From: Wolinella sp052170135
GTDB taxonomy: Bacteria; Campylobacterota; Campylobacteria; Campylobacterales; Helicobacteraceae
Direction: 5' to 3'
DNA: 64,000 nucleotides
Assembly (NCBI GenBank): GCA_052170135.1
Contig: JBQNBC010000005.1
Coordinates: 40,769-104,768, forward strand
Below the pieces are notes generated by a model. The model was not told the DNA's origin. It made no database searches and saw only the letters and a program-made list of their open reading frames with translations. Each line of letters starts with the position of its first letter. Positions within the stretch are counted from its first letter, which is position 1. This document shows, one piece after another, positions 34,134 through 42,579 of the stretch. Both the position numbers and the translations under genes were made by a program.

Positions 34134-36128
34134 TTAGAATTTCCTGCTTGAGACTTTATCTATTGCCTCTTTCGCCATGCGACTGACGTCGCTAGCTATC
34201 CCGCTAGTCTTCTCGGCAAGCTGGCTATTATGCTCTGTAATCTCCTCTAACTTGTCCATAGATACGTTTATCTTAGCGATTCCTTCGGTTTGCTCTTTTA
34301 TAGCCTCGCTCATTTCATTTATACCTTGTGCTAGCACACCAGTATTTGCCTCTATTTGAGAAAGACTTTTGGCTGTATTTTCAGCTAGCTTTCGCACTTC
34401 ATCAGCGACGACGGCAAATCCTCTACCATGCTCACCTGCACGCGCTGCTTCGATAGCGGCATTTAACGCAAGTAGATTTGTCTGATCGGCAATATCTTTT
34501 ATAATCCTAATAATGCTCTGTATGTCCCTAGAGTTTGAGATTAGCGCATCTGCCTTTTGATTTACATCATCCATGGAGACGCTTATTAGTTCTAGACTCT
34601 GCTTGCTCTCTTTGAGATTCTCCGATGCGCTGATAGCCGATTCTCCCATCTCATCCACAAGTTCATTTAGCTCAAAAGAGCGTTCATTCAGAAGCTTACC
34701 CTGCTCAAAAGAATCGCTTAAAATTCGCGAAATCTCATCTCCAAGGGCATTAATTGAATGTATCAAACGCTCCTTGTCACCGATAGAATCGCCAAGTAAA
34801 ATCCTCGGTGTAAAATCATTTTTTTCATACTCTTGCAGCGTATTCACCACGCCCTTAATCGAGTCGCGAAATCCAGCTAAAAAGCTATTAAGAAGTCCTT
34901 GTAGCTCCAAAAGCTCTTTATTATGTGGCTCATTCTCCAGCTTGGCATCAAAATCCCCTTTTGTCGCAACTTTAATAACTTCGCTAGCCTCCATAATAAC
35001 TTGCTTATCCTGTCTGAGTCCTGCGCGGATAGAGCGCATATTATCGCTTAGGATTTGAGCCATTTCACCAAGCTCATCCTTGCTATCTAGCCTTATATCT
35101 CCCACTTTATCATCGCCACCATCAAGAAAGGCAAAAAACGAAAGAAGAGATTCTTTTAGCTTTTTAATATTTTTAACAAGTGCATTTGATAGAAGATACG
35201 ACGTGATGAATGCGATAAACAAAACTGCAAGTGTTGTAAAAATAAACGAATAGCGAATATCCACAAGATCGCTAAGAATCTCAGCCTCATCAATCTCTCC
35301 AACTAAATACCAGCCCATCGATTCTATATATTTTGAAAATACAAGCCTATTCCGCCCGTCACTACCTGTGTAAATTATAGAGCCACCCTTCCCTTCTAGG
35401 AGTTTTTGATAGTCGCTTGATACCAACTCTTTTAGATTCTTCTTTAGGGCAAAATCATGATTCTTATGGATTTGCACAACACCACTTTTATCCACCATGA
35501 AGAGTTCTCCGCTATCACCTAATCTCTGCGAAGTCACAATATCTACCACATAATCAAGCGTAGTACTAATCCCAGCTATACCAAGGAATCGACCATCTTT
35601 ATCACTCATTTTCGTATTGATAAAAAGCCACACTTTACCATCACGCTCATTGACGTCTATATTTAATACATACGCATTTTTATCGCGCTCTTTTAAAAAA
35701 ATATCCCTATTTTGAAAGTACCAAGAATCCTTAGCAGAATCCTCTGAGATCTTTTTAAGAATCTTATCCTGCATGTAGTAGATGCGACTCTGCTCGCTCA
35801 CCATAAATGACCCGAGCGCACCTGAAGTCTCTAGTACATTTTGGGAGTATGCAAAAAAATCAGGTAACCCAGAATCGCGCTCACCATCGTTTAGCCAATG
35901 CATAACAAAAGCATTTGAAGCGATCTGTTTAGAGGTGTCGATATAGCGTTTCAAAAGAGATTCAACCTGAAATGAAAGTGCATTAATCTTCGCTGGAATT
36001 TCCTCACTTTTTACACGAGAAATGTATTGCTCCGCAGTTAGCTTATAGCTGACTATTGAGACAACTCCGAGCGAAATCAATACAAGAAGAGACATAAATG
36101 AGACTACTTTAAAACGCATAGAATTCAT
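34134..36128 (-). CDS. methyl-accepting chemotaxis protein with dCache sensor
   Basis: A 664-residue transmembrane chemoreceptor. It has helix 1 (about 10-30), a periplasmic double-Cache domain (about 40-280: DKDGRFLGIAGISTTLDYVV, GELFMVDKSGVVQIH) and helix 2 (about 290-312). A HAMP-like region follows, then the signalling domain with the hairpin tip DIADQTNLLALNAAIEAARA and GRGFAVVADEVRKLAE. The C-terminus has no CheR/CheB tethering pentapeptide. The ATG at 36128 is five bases after AAAGGA. The ligand is unknown; Cache domains of this kind often bind amino or organic acids. Confidence 0.93.
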   Translation of the reverse strand: MNSMRFKVVSFMSLLVLISLGVVSIVSYKLTAEQYISRVKSEEIPAKINALSFQVESLLKRYIDTSKQIASNAFVMHWLNDGERDSGLPDFFAYSQNVLETSGALGSFMVSEQSRIYYMQDKILKKISEDSAKDSWYFQNRDIFLKERDKNAYVLNIDVNERDGKVWLFINTKMSDKDGRFLGIAGISTTLDYVVDIVTSQRLGDSGELFMVDKSGVVQIHKNHDFALKKNLKELVSSDYQKLLEGKGGSIIYTGSDGRNRLVFSKYIESMGWYLVGEIDEAEILSDLVDIRYSFIFTTLAVLFIAFITSYLLSNALVKNIKKLKESLLSFFAFLDGGDDKVGDIRLDSKDELGEMAQILSDNMRSIRAGLRQDKQVIMEASEVIKVATKGDFDAKLENEPHNKELLELQGLLNSFLAGFRDSIKGVVNTLQEYEKNDFTPRILLGDSIGDKERLIHSINALGDEISRILSDSFEQGKLLNERSFELNELVDEMGESAISASENLKESKQSLELISVSMDDVNQKADALISNSRDIQSIIRIIKDIADQTNLLALNAAIEAARAGEHGRGFAVVADEVRKLAENTAKSLSQIEANTGVLAQGINEMSEAIKEQTEGIAKINVSMDKLEEITEHNSQLAEKTSGIASDVSRMAKEAIDKVSSRKF

Positions 36129-36294
36129 CACAATCCTTTTTCTGATAGTTATACCAAACGTAGAGTTTTTGGTTGCTTATCTAAAGTATAACAAACAAAT
36201 TAGATATTAAAGTCTTTATCAATTATTCAAAGCAATTACCAAAATACAAAAGAATCCATTCTCTAAATTCTCATCTTTACCCAAAGTGCTTTGC

Positions 36295-36300
36295 TATAAT
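36295..36300 (+). promoter_or_regulatory. extended -10 promoter for the pyrC-like operon
   Basis: TGCTATAAT at 36292-36300 is an extended -10 (TGN-TATAAT), 43 bases before the ATG of the dihydroorotase-like gene. Confidence 0.6.
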
Positions 36301-36343
36301 CCCTACACAAAAATAGCGCAATTACACAACCTGGAGGATAGCG

Positions 36344-37582
36344 ATGATTATCAAAGGTGCAATCGTTTGCGATAGTCAGCACGAGCAAAAAGATGATGTA
36401 CGCGTGCGAGATGGTAAGATTGTCGATATACAAAAATCAATCATGCCTGAACCAAACGAAGAGGTGATAAACGCAGATGGTCTGTGGCTTATGCCAGCCA
36501 TGATAGATCTAAATGCACGTGTCGCAAATGGCGTATTAACGGGCAAAAATATATCCACATTATCGCAAAAAGCGGCGCATGGTGGCGTAGGGACACTAGC
36601 ACTCACGCCTGATTGTACGCCCATGCTTGATAGCGAAGCGCCAATTGAGTTGCTATATAGTGTAAAAAGTGAGTTAAGCGCAAATATAATCCCCCTTGCA
36701 AGCGCACTTAGACGAGATAGAGAAAAGCTAACTGACTTGTCGATTCTTCATAAGATGGGTTGCGGAGGAATCGCACTCGCCTCCGAGCTAGATGGCAATT
36801 TAATTCGTCGTGTATGTGAATACTCGCTAATGCTAAAAACTCCGATAGTTTGCCGTTGCGAGGATTCTTCTCTGCGCGGAAATGGCGTGATGAATGATGG
36901 CTATCTTTCATCACGCATGGGACTGCCTGGAATCCCAAGCCTAAGCGAGACAAAAGAAGTCGCAAAAATGATAGAGACAGCTATCTTTATGAAAGTACCC
37001 ATGTTGTTTAGCGCACTCTCAAGCGAACGAAGCATCAAACTAATATCACGCGCAAAAGAGGAGCATAATCAAATCTACTCAGAAGTCTCAATACACCACC
37101 TATCTCTGAGCGAAGAGCTATGTTCAGGCTTTAACACTGGAGCGAAAATCCTACCGCCGCTAAAGTCAGAAAGCACGCGCAAAAAACTGACAAACCTCCT
37201 AAAAAACGGTGAAATAGACGTGATAACGTCACTGCAATCAGAGCAGTCAATATCTAAAAAAGATGTTGCTTTTGAGGAGGCGGCTTTTGGCATTGATGTA
37301 TTCAACGACTATTTCACACTCTGCTACACATATCTAGTCCGCCAAGCAAAGCTAACCCTAAGCGAGCTAAGCCGCCTAACCTCATACAATCCAGCGCGGA
37401 TTCTTGGTTTAAATAAAGGCTACATAGGGATTGGCGCCGATGCTGATTTGATTTTAGTCGATACAAAATGCTCAAAAGTTATTGAAGATTCCTTGTCGCC
37501 ATACTACAATACCATCCTCTATGGCGCGATAGCAAGGACAATAGTTAATGGAAAAAGCGTATATCAAAAGCAAAAAGGATAA
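36344..37582 (+). CDS. dihydroorotase-like protein lacking metal ligands (PyrX-type)
   Basis: A 412-residue amidohydrolase-fold protein of the class I dihydroorotase family, but the metal motif expected as DxHxHxR reads MIDLNARVANG, with both histidines lost. The catalytic Asp region, usually TDHAPH, reads ITSLQSEQS. It is therefore probably non-catalytic, like the PyrX subunits that only stabilise aspartate transcarbamoylase; a true PyrC must lie elsewhere. The gene has a strong GGAGG and an extended -10 promoter, and starts an operon with a MscS channel and an aminofutalosine deaminase-like gene. Confidence 0.85.
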   Translation: MIIKGAIVCDSQHEQKDDVRVRDGKIVDIQKSIMPEPNEEVINADGLWLMPAMIDLNARVANGVLTGKNISTLSQKAAHGGVGTLALTPDCTPMLDSEAPIELLYSVKSELSANIIPLASALRRDREKLTDLSILHKMGCGGIALASELDGNLIRRVCEYSLMLKTPIVCRCEDSSLRGNGVMNDGYLSSRMGLPGIPSLSETKEVAKMIETAIFMKVPMLFSALSSERSIKLISRAKEEHNQIYSEVSIHHLSLSEELCSGFNTGAKILPPLKSESTRKKLTNLLKNGEIDVITSLQSEQSISKKDVAFEEAAFGIDVFNDYFTLCYTYLVRQAKLTLSELSRLTSYNPARILGLNKGYIGIGADADLILVDTKCSKVIEDSLSPYYNTILYGAIARTIVNGKSVYQKQKG

Positions 37583-37585
37583 AAC

Positions 37586-38461
37586 ATGGAAGAAGTAATC
37601 AAGCTACTTACAGAAATGGAAGAAACAAACAAATGGTCAAAGCTGTTTATAGAATGGGGGGAATCGGCTCTAAACGCCACTCTAGCATATTCACCAAAGG
37701 TAATAGTCGCAATACTAATCATGGCAGTAGGCTATCACATAGCCAAGCTAGCACGCATCTATATAGCAAAGATTCTCACGAAAATTACAAATGACGAGAC
37801 GCTAAGCAGATTCCTTGCGAGGGTCATTTATGTCGCCATAATAGTGCTGACAGTAATCACTGCCTTGGCAAACCTCGGCATCCAAACCGCATCAATCATA
37901 GCCGTATTAGGAACAGCTGGTCTTGCCATCGCGCTTTCGCTTAAGGATTCCCTCTCAAATCTTGCATCCGGAATTATGCTAATCGTATTCCGTCACTTCA
38001 CAAAGGGCGATATTGTTGAGCTAAGCGGAATAGTCGGCACAGTCGAGGAGATAAGTCTATTTCACACAAAGGTCGTGCTACTTGATAACAAAATCGCTGT
38101 CTTACCAAACTCAGCAATTGCATCATCTAAGATCGTCAACTTTACACAAAACCCTACTCGTCGCCTAGAGTGGATTTTTAGCATCTCATATGATGCAGAT
38201 ATCAAACGCGCGAAAGAGGTGATTTTAGAGGAGCTTGCAAAAGATACGAGAATCATAGATACACAGCCCACCTTTGTTGGTGTAAATGCACTTGGTGCAA
38301 GCGCAATTGACATTGTGGCACGTGCGTGGGTAGGTAAGGATGATGTATTTAATGTACAAACTTCAATAAATGAGATGGTAAAGATAGCGTTAGATAGGGA
38401 AAATATCGAAATCCCATACAATAAACTAGACGTCAATCTAATCCAAAGGATTGAAAACTAA
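37586..38461 (+). CDS. small-conductance mechanosensitive channel (MscS)
   Basis: A 291-residue MscS-type channel with three N-terminal helices. The pore helix has the Gly/Ala pattern AVLGTAGLAIALSLKDSLSNLASGIMLI, followed by the beta domain (GDIVELSGIVGTVEEISLFHT and LPNSAI). It releases solutes during osmotic downshock. It is three bases after the dihydroorotase-like gene and one base before the next ATG. Confidence 0.95.
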   Translation: MEEVIKLLTEMEETNKWSKLFIEWGESALNATLAYSPKVIVAILIMAVGYHIAKLARIYIAKILTKITNDETLSRFLARVIYVAIIVLTVITALANLGIQTASIIAVLGTAGLAIALSLKDSLSNLASGIMLIVFRHFTKGDIVELSGIVGTVEEISLFHTKVVLLDNKIAVLPNSAIASSKIVNFTQNPTRRLEWIFSISYDADIKRAKEVILEELAKDTRIIDTQPTFVGVNALGASAIDIVARAWVGKDDVFNVQTSINEMVKIALDRENIEIPYNKLDVNLIQRIEN

Positions 38462-38462
38462 T

Positions 38463-39692
38463 ATGAAAATAATCGGTGCATCGCGTCTGTTTCTATGCGA
38501 TGAGGCTTGTACAATTCTCTGTCATGGTGCTGTGGTAATAGTCGGAGCTAAAATCGCCGGAATCGGCGATTTTAGTGAGCTTTGCGCCCTGTATCCTAAT
38601 GCAAAATCTAGTTTTTTTGACGATTCTGTCCTCTTGCCTGGACTAATAAATGCCCACACGCACATTGAATTCAGCGCAAACACTACAGATCTAGAATATG
38701 GCTCATTTGGTCGCTGGCTAGATAGCGTGATTAAAAAACGAGAATCAATAATGCTCAAAGCACAAAGCGCGATGAAAGACGCACTTAGCGAACTTTTACG
38801 CACTGGCACGACTAGCATTGGGGCTATTAGCAGCAGCGGACTTGACCTTGAGATTCTTGCTAGCGCACCACTTCGGGTAGTATTTTTCAATGAAATAATC
38901 GGCTCAAATGAGGCACTTCTTGATGTTTTATGGCGAGATTTTTGCGCTAGAGTAGATAAAAGCGAAGAACATAGAAGTGCGCGCTTCACGCCAGCTATCG
39001 CTTTGCATTCTCCATACTCATTGCATAAAGAGCTGGCAATGCGAGCACTAGAGCGAGCAAAGAATCTAAATGCGCCAATCTCAGCTCACTATCTAGAGTC
39101 GCAACAAGAGCGAGAGTGGCTAGAAAAATCAAGTGGATTCTTTCATGACTTTTTCACAAGCTTTTTCAAGCAAGATACACCAAAGGCACAATACACACCA
39201 TTTGAGTTTTTGGAACTTTTGCGCGATAGAAACGCGATAATAGTACATGGCATAGAGATGAAAAAAGAGGAGATTGACATGGTGCAAAACCTTGGTATTG
39301 CACTTGTTAGTTGCCCACGCTCAAATCGCCTACTAAGTGGGAAGCTGCTCGACTTTAGAAAGATTTACGAAGCCCAGATTCCCATTAGTTTTGCCACTGA
39401 TGGGCGCAGCTCAAACTTCTCACTCTCGCTTCTTGACGAGCTGAGAATTGCGCTTTTTGCCTACACTAGCGAGGATATCGAATCTCTAGCTCGCGCGCTA
39501 CTTTTGGGCATAACAAGAAATCCAGCAAAGGCTTTAGGGCTAAACTGTGGCAGGATAGAAACTGGTGCGGAAGCGGACTTAGCGATCTTTGGCATAAATG
39601 GAATCTCCCACTCAAATCAGGAGATTCTCCACTTTATCCTACACGCCAAAGAGGCAAAATCACTCTACATCGCGGGCGAGAAGATTTTCTAA
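38463..39692 (+). CDS. mqnF: aminofutalosine deaminase-family amidohydrolase
   Basis: A 409-residue metal-dependent deaminase of the cytosine deaminase/chlorohydrolase group. Metal ligands are visible in LINAHTHIEFSA (HxH, about 60), ISAHYLESQ, VHGIEM and FATDGRSSN (catalytic Asp). In Helicobacter the neighbour of the pyrC-like gene is the 6-aminodeoxyfutalosine deaminase of menaquinone synthesis, and the context here is the same, which supports that role over a generic amidohydrolase. I chose the ATG at 38463; the TTG at 38451 sits right on an AAAGGA. Confidence 0.8.
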   Translation: MKIIGASRLFLCDEACTILCHGAVVIVGAKIAGIGDFSELCALYPNAKSSFFDDSVLLPGLINAHTHIEFSANTTDLEYGSFGRWLDSVIKKRESIMLKAQSAMKDALSELLRTGTTSIGAISSSGLDLEILASAPLRVVFFNEIIGSNEALLDVLWRDFCARVDKSEEHRSARFTPAIALHSPYSLHKELAMRALERAKNLNAPISAHYLESQQEREWLEKSSGFFHDFFTSFFKQDTPKAQYTPFEFLELLRDRNAIIVHGIEMKKEEIDMVQNLGIALVSCPRSNRLLSGKLLDFRKIYEAQIPISFATDGRSSNFSLSLLDELRIALFAYTSEDIESLARALLLGITRNPAKALGLNCGRIETGAEADLAIFGINGISHSNQEILHFILHAKEAKSLYIAGEKIF

Positions 39693-39697
39693 GCGCA

Positions 39698-39716
39698 AGA
39701 ATCTCGCTTAGATTCT
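39698..39716. terminator. inverted AGAATCT hairpin after mqnF
   Basis: AGAATCT (39698-39704) pairs with AGATTCT (39710-39716) around CGCTT, just six bases after the mqnF stop. There is no T-tract, so it may be a weak terminator or simply a paired copy of the abundant hexamer. Confidence 0.4.
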
Positions 39717-39847
39717 CAGCCTTAGCGTAGGAAATTGACTCGAACAAGCTTAAAAGCTACGTCACTTTTTATACAAAATTACAACGATTAGGCAAGCATT
39801 AAGATTTTTCTCATAAACTCCACATATAGAAATAAAAGGATACAAAA

Positions 39848-40993
39848 ATGGAAAATTTTAGCTTTTTAAACCCAGTAAGAATCGAATTTGGTAAAAACAA
39901 AGAGCGGAACATTGGCGAATACATGAATGACTTTGGCACAAAACGCGCACTCGTGCTCTATGGCAGTGAACGTATCAAAAATAACGGACTATACGATACG
40001 GTAATAAAAAGCCTAGAATCACATAGTATCGAACATGTATCGCTTGGCGGAATCAAAAGCAATCCGGTGCTAAGCAAGGTCAAAGAGGCAATCGCTATCG
40101 CGATAGATTTTGGGGCAGATAGCGTGCTAGCAGTTGGCGGTGGCAGTGTGCTTGATAGTGCAAAAACGATAGCAGCAGGTGCAAAATATGATGGCGATGT
40201 ATGGGACTTTTTTACAGGCAAATCACCAAAAGAAGCATTAAAGATATTCGACATAATCACGCTTGCTGCCACAGGAAGCGAGATGAACTGTGGCGGTGTC
40301 GTAACAAATGAGGCCACAAAGCAAAAATATGCAATACAAGCACCTTGTCTCTACCCAAAAGTCTCAGTTATAAACCCGGAGCTTCAATCGACAGTAACAC
40401 CAGAATATCTCGTCTACTCAGCGAGCGATGTTATAGCGCACTCCATAGAAGGATACTTTACCGCGACAAAACAGCCAGAGATAATCAATCTCTACGTAGA
40501 AGCAAACATCAAAACAATAATCAAAACAACGGAGATTCTCCTAAAAGATCCAAAGAACTACGATGCGCGCGCCGAGTTCGCATGGGCGGCAACAATGGCA
40601 CTAAATGGACTAACATACGTCGGTACATCAAACTATGGCTATCCAAACCATATGATAGAGCATGCAATGAGTGCTGTCGTTGATTGTGCTCATGGTGCTG
40701 GTCTTAGCGTAGTCATGCCGGCGTGGATGAAGTGGTACAAAGAAAAGAATCCAACGCAATTTGAGCGATTTGCACGTGAGATTTTTGGTAAAAATAGCGC
40801 AGACGAGGGCATTACAGAGCTTGAAACTTGGTTTAAAAAGATAGGCACTCCTACACGACTTTCTGAGGTAAAAATAGAAGGCGCAGTGCTAGATGAGGTG
40901 CTAAATGTAGCTGTTAAAAACTCAGCAAATTGGGGGATGAGTGAGATTTATACAAAAGAGACTATCAGTGAGATTTTTAATCTAGCAAAGTAG
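39848..40993 (+). CDS. iron-containing (type III) alcohol dehydrogenase
   Basis: A 381-residue NAD(P)H-dependent alcohol/aldehyde reductase of the YqhD/butanol dehydrogenase group. The nucleotide motif is AVGGGSVLDSAK near residue 95. Metal ligands are Asp and His in SASDVIAHSIEGYF and two His in MIEHAMSAVVDCAHGAGLSV. Substrate is unknown; such enzymes often detoxify short aldehydes. A gap of about 150 bases precedes it and one of 380 bases follows, so it is probably a single-gene transcript. Confidence 0.93.
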   Translation: MENFSFLNPVRIEFGKNKERNIGEYMNDFGTKRALVLYGSERIKNNGLYDTVIKSLESHSIEHVSLGGIKSNPVLSKVKEAIAIAIDFGADSVLAVGGGSVLDSAKTIAAGAKYDGDVWDFFTGKSPKEALKIFDIITLAATGSEMNCGGVVTNEATKQKYAIQAPCLYPKVSVINPELQSTVTPEYLVYSASDVIAHSIEGYFTATKQPEIINLYVEANIKTIIKTTEILLKDPKNYDARAEFAWAATMALNGLTYVGTSNYGYPNHMIEHAMSAVVDCAHGAGLSVVMPAWMKWYKEKNPTQFERFAREIFGKNSADEGITELETWFKKIGTPTRLSEVKIEGAVLDEVLNVAVKNSANWGMSEIYTKETISEIFNLAK

Positions 40994-41373
40994 CCAAATG
41001 CCAAAGCGTAAGAATCTAGCGGTGAAATATCATGATCAAGCTAAATTCTACAAGAATCAAGCAAGATACCAGAGGATAAAAAATCAACATAGAAGCGTTT
41101 CTTTTGCTGGGCTTGCTATCGCTTGGTATTAGCATGCATTAGCTCGCTTGTGCGCATGTAGCCAACATGCCCTAAAAAGGCAAATTGCAAAAGAAACTTT
41201 GCCAAACATACAAAAGGAGAAATCCGTGTGTACCTCCAAAAATACGATAGCACAAGTAGACGAACTACGCTCTTTCTTAAATGTATTCTAAAGCCTAAAG
41301 CCACTTTCTAATATCCGTATCCAGCAAAGAATCACAAAAATAAAACAAGCTTCCGGCTTATTAGCATCTAATC
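40994..41373. other. 380-base stretch without a recognised gene
   Basis: No conserved protein or RNA is recognised. It contains several AGAATC copies. On the plus strand AAGGAG at 41214-41219 is followed by two overlapping GTG-started mini-ORFs of 21 codons (41226) and 27 codons (41228). On the minus strand, near 41343-41365, a short AAGC/GCTT stem followed by a T-rich stretch could end the purU transcript. A 62-codon minus-strand ORF here looks random. Confidence 0.4.
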
Positions 41374-41673
41374 TCAGGTGTCCTCATCAAGAATCCTCGC
41401 CACATCTCCCACTGCATAGTCTCGTAGATTTTGCGTATTAATGCCATTGGTGGATTCTCTGTTGGCTTCTTTGGATGATTTAATACTTAATGCATCTTGA
41501 TTCTTCGTATCATAATTTGCATTTGTAGATTGTTTTTGAGCACCTTTTAGCCACAGCTTAATCAATAGCGCAAAAGCCTTGGAATGACTCTTCGCCATTG
41601 TTTGCAGTTGGCGTTTTATGATTACGATTTTTACATCATCACCCTCTTTAGAAGATGACTGTTTTATTTCCAT
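41374..41673 (-). CDS. hypothetical protein downstream of purU
   Basis: A 99-residue hydrophilic, Ser/Lys/Asn-rich protein with one helical segment, KAFALLIKLWLKGAQ, and an ending DYAVGDVARILDEDT. It overlaps the purU 3' end by 26 bases in another frame, with AGGA nine bases before the ATG. I do not recognise the family. The A..LIK.WL pattern faintly recalls the C-terminus of flagellar FliF, but this is not enough for a call. It may be real because of its position and regular spacing. Confidence 0.45.
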   Translation of the reverse strand: MEIKQSSSKEGDDVKIVIIKRQLQTMAKSHSKAFALLIKLWLKGAQKQSTNANYDTKNQDALSIKSSKEANRESTNGINTQNLRDYAVGDVARILDEDT

Positions 41674-42481
41674 AGACGAAGATCCTATCATTGAGTGCCA
41701 AATTTAGCGCACGTGCAAGCACTACTTTTTCGACATCGCGTCCTGCCTTTTGCATATCTCGCCACGTGTATGTATGATCGATCTTAATAATATCTTGCGC
41801 AATAATTGGTCCTTGATCGAGATTGTCATTGACAAAGTGTGCGGTCGCGCCGATGATTTTTACACCACGCTCATACGCCTGCTTATATGGATTTGCCCCG
41901 ATAAATGCAGGTAAAAATGAATGGTGTATATTTAAGATTCTCTGCTCATAGTGGCGCACAAACTCCGGTGATAGAATCCGCATATACTTCGCTAGCACGA
42001 TCATCTCAGGCTCTAGCTCCGCTAAGCACGCAAGAATGCGTCTCTCATGCTCCTCGCGCGAAATCCCCTCGTGCGAAATCCCATAAAAAGGAATGCCGAA
42101 TTTTTCACTTAGCGCACGTAAGTCATCATAGTTTGAGACCACAGCCTTAATATTTGCAAAAAGCTCACCACTATCGTATCGCAAAAGCAAATCGCCAAGA
42201 CAATGATTTTCCTTTGTGCAGAGCAACACTACATCACGCTTTCGCATCTCTTTTAGCGATACAAATGCGGACTTTGGTAGCGCATCTTTTATCTCTCCTT
42301 TTAGTTTTTCGATCTCTACCTCGCCACTAATCTCGCTACGCATAAAGAATCGATTCTCTTCGGTATCGACATATTCATCATTTTTATCGATATTTAGCGC
42401 ACTCCCAAAGATTATTGATGTCACCTTGTATATTAGCCCTTTTTCATCTGGCGACTGTATCAGCAAAATATATTTTTTCAT
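41648..42481 (-). CDS. purU: formyltetrahydrofolate deformylase
   Basis: A 277-residue PurU that releases formate from 10-formyl-THF. It has an N-terminal ACT domain (LLIQSPDEKGLIYKVTSIIF) and a C-terminal formyl-transferase fold with ILNIHHSFLPAFIGANPY (catalytic Asn and His) and VNDNLDQGPIIAQ (catalytic Asp). Length is typical. No purine genes are adjacent. Confidence 0.95.
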   Translation of the reverse strand: MKKYILLIQSPDEKGLIYKVTSIIFGSALNIDKNDEYVDTEENRFFMRSEISGEVEIEKLKGEIKDALPKSAFVSLKEMRKRDVVLLCTKENHCLGDLLLRYDSGELFANIKAVVSNYDDLRALSEKFGIPFYGISHEGISREEHERRILACLAELEPEMIVLAKYMRILSPEFVRHYEQRILNIHHSFLPAFIGANPYKQAYERGVKIIGATAHFVNDNLDQGPIIAQDIIKIDHTYTWRDMQKAGRDVEKVVLARALNLALNDRIFVYGNKTVIF

Positions 42482-42579
42482 ACTCTCTCCTTATCTAATT
42501 CTACTCACTAAAAATCGCAACATCTTTGATGCAATTCTCTATCGCTTATGTGAAATTCGCACTTTTTACGTATTGATAA

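Noticed and set aside
41116..41304. 62-codon minus-strand ORF between the alcohol dehydrogenase and purU
   Set aside because: No conserved pattern, no ribosome site, and an implausible mix of residues; likely random open frame.
41000..41373. Non-coding RNA gene (such as SRP RNA or tmRNA) in the 380-base gap
   Set aside because: No conserved SRP tetraloop region, no tRNA-like ends and no extended stable pairing were visible.
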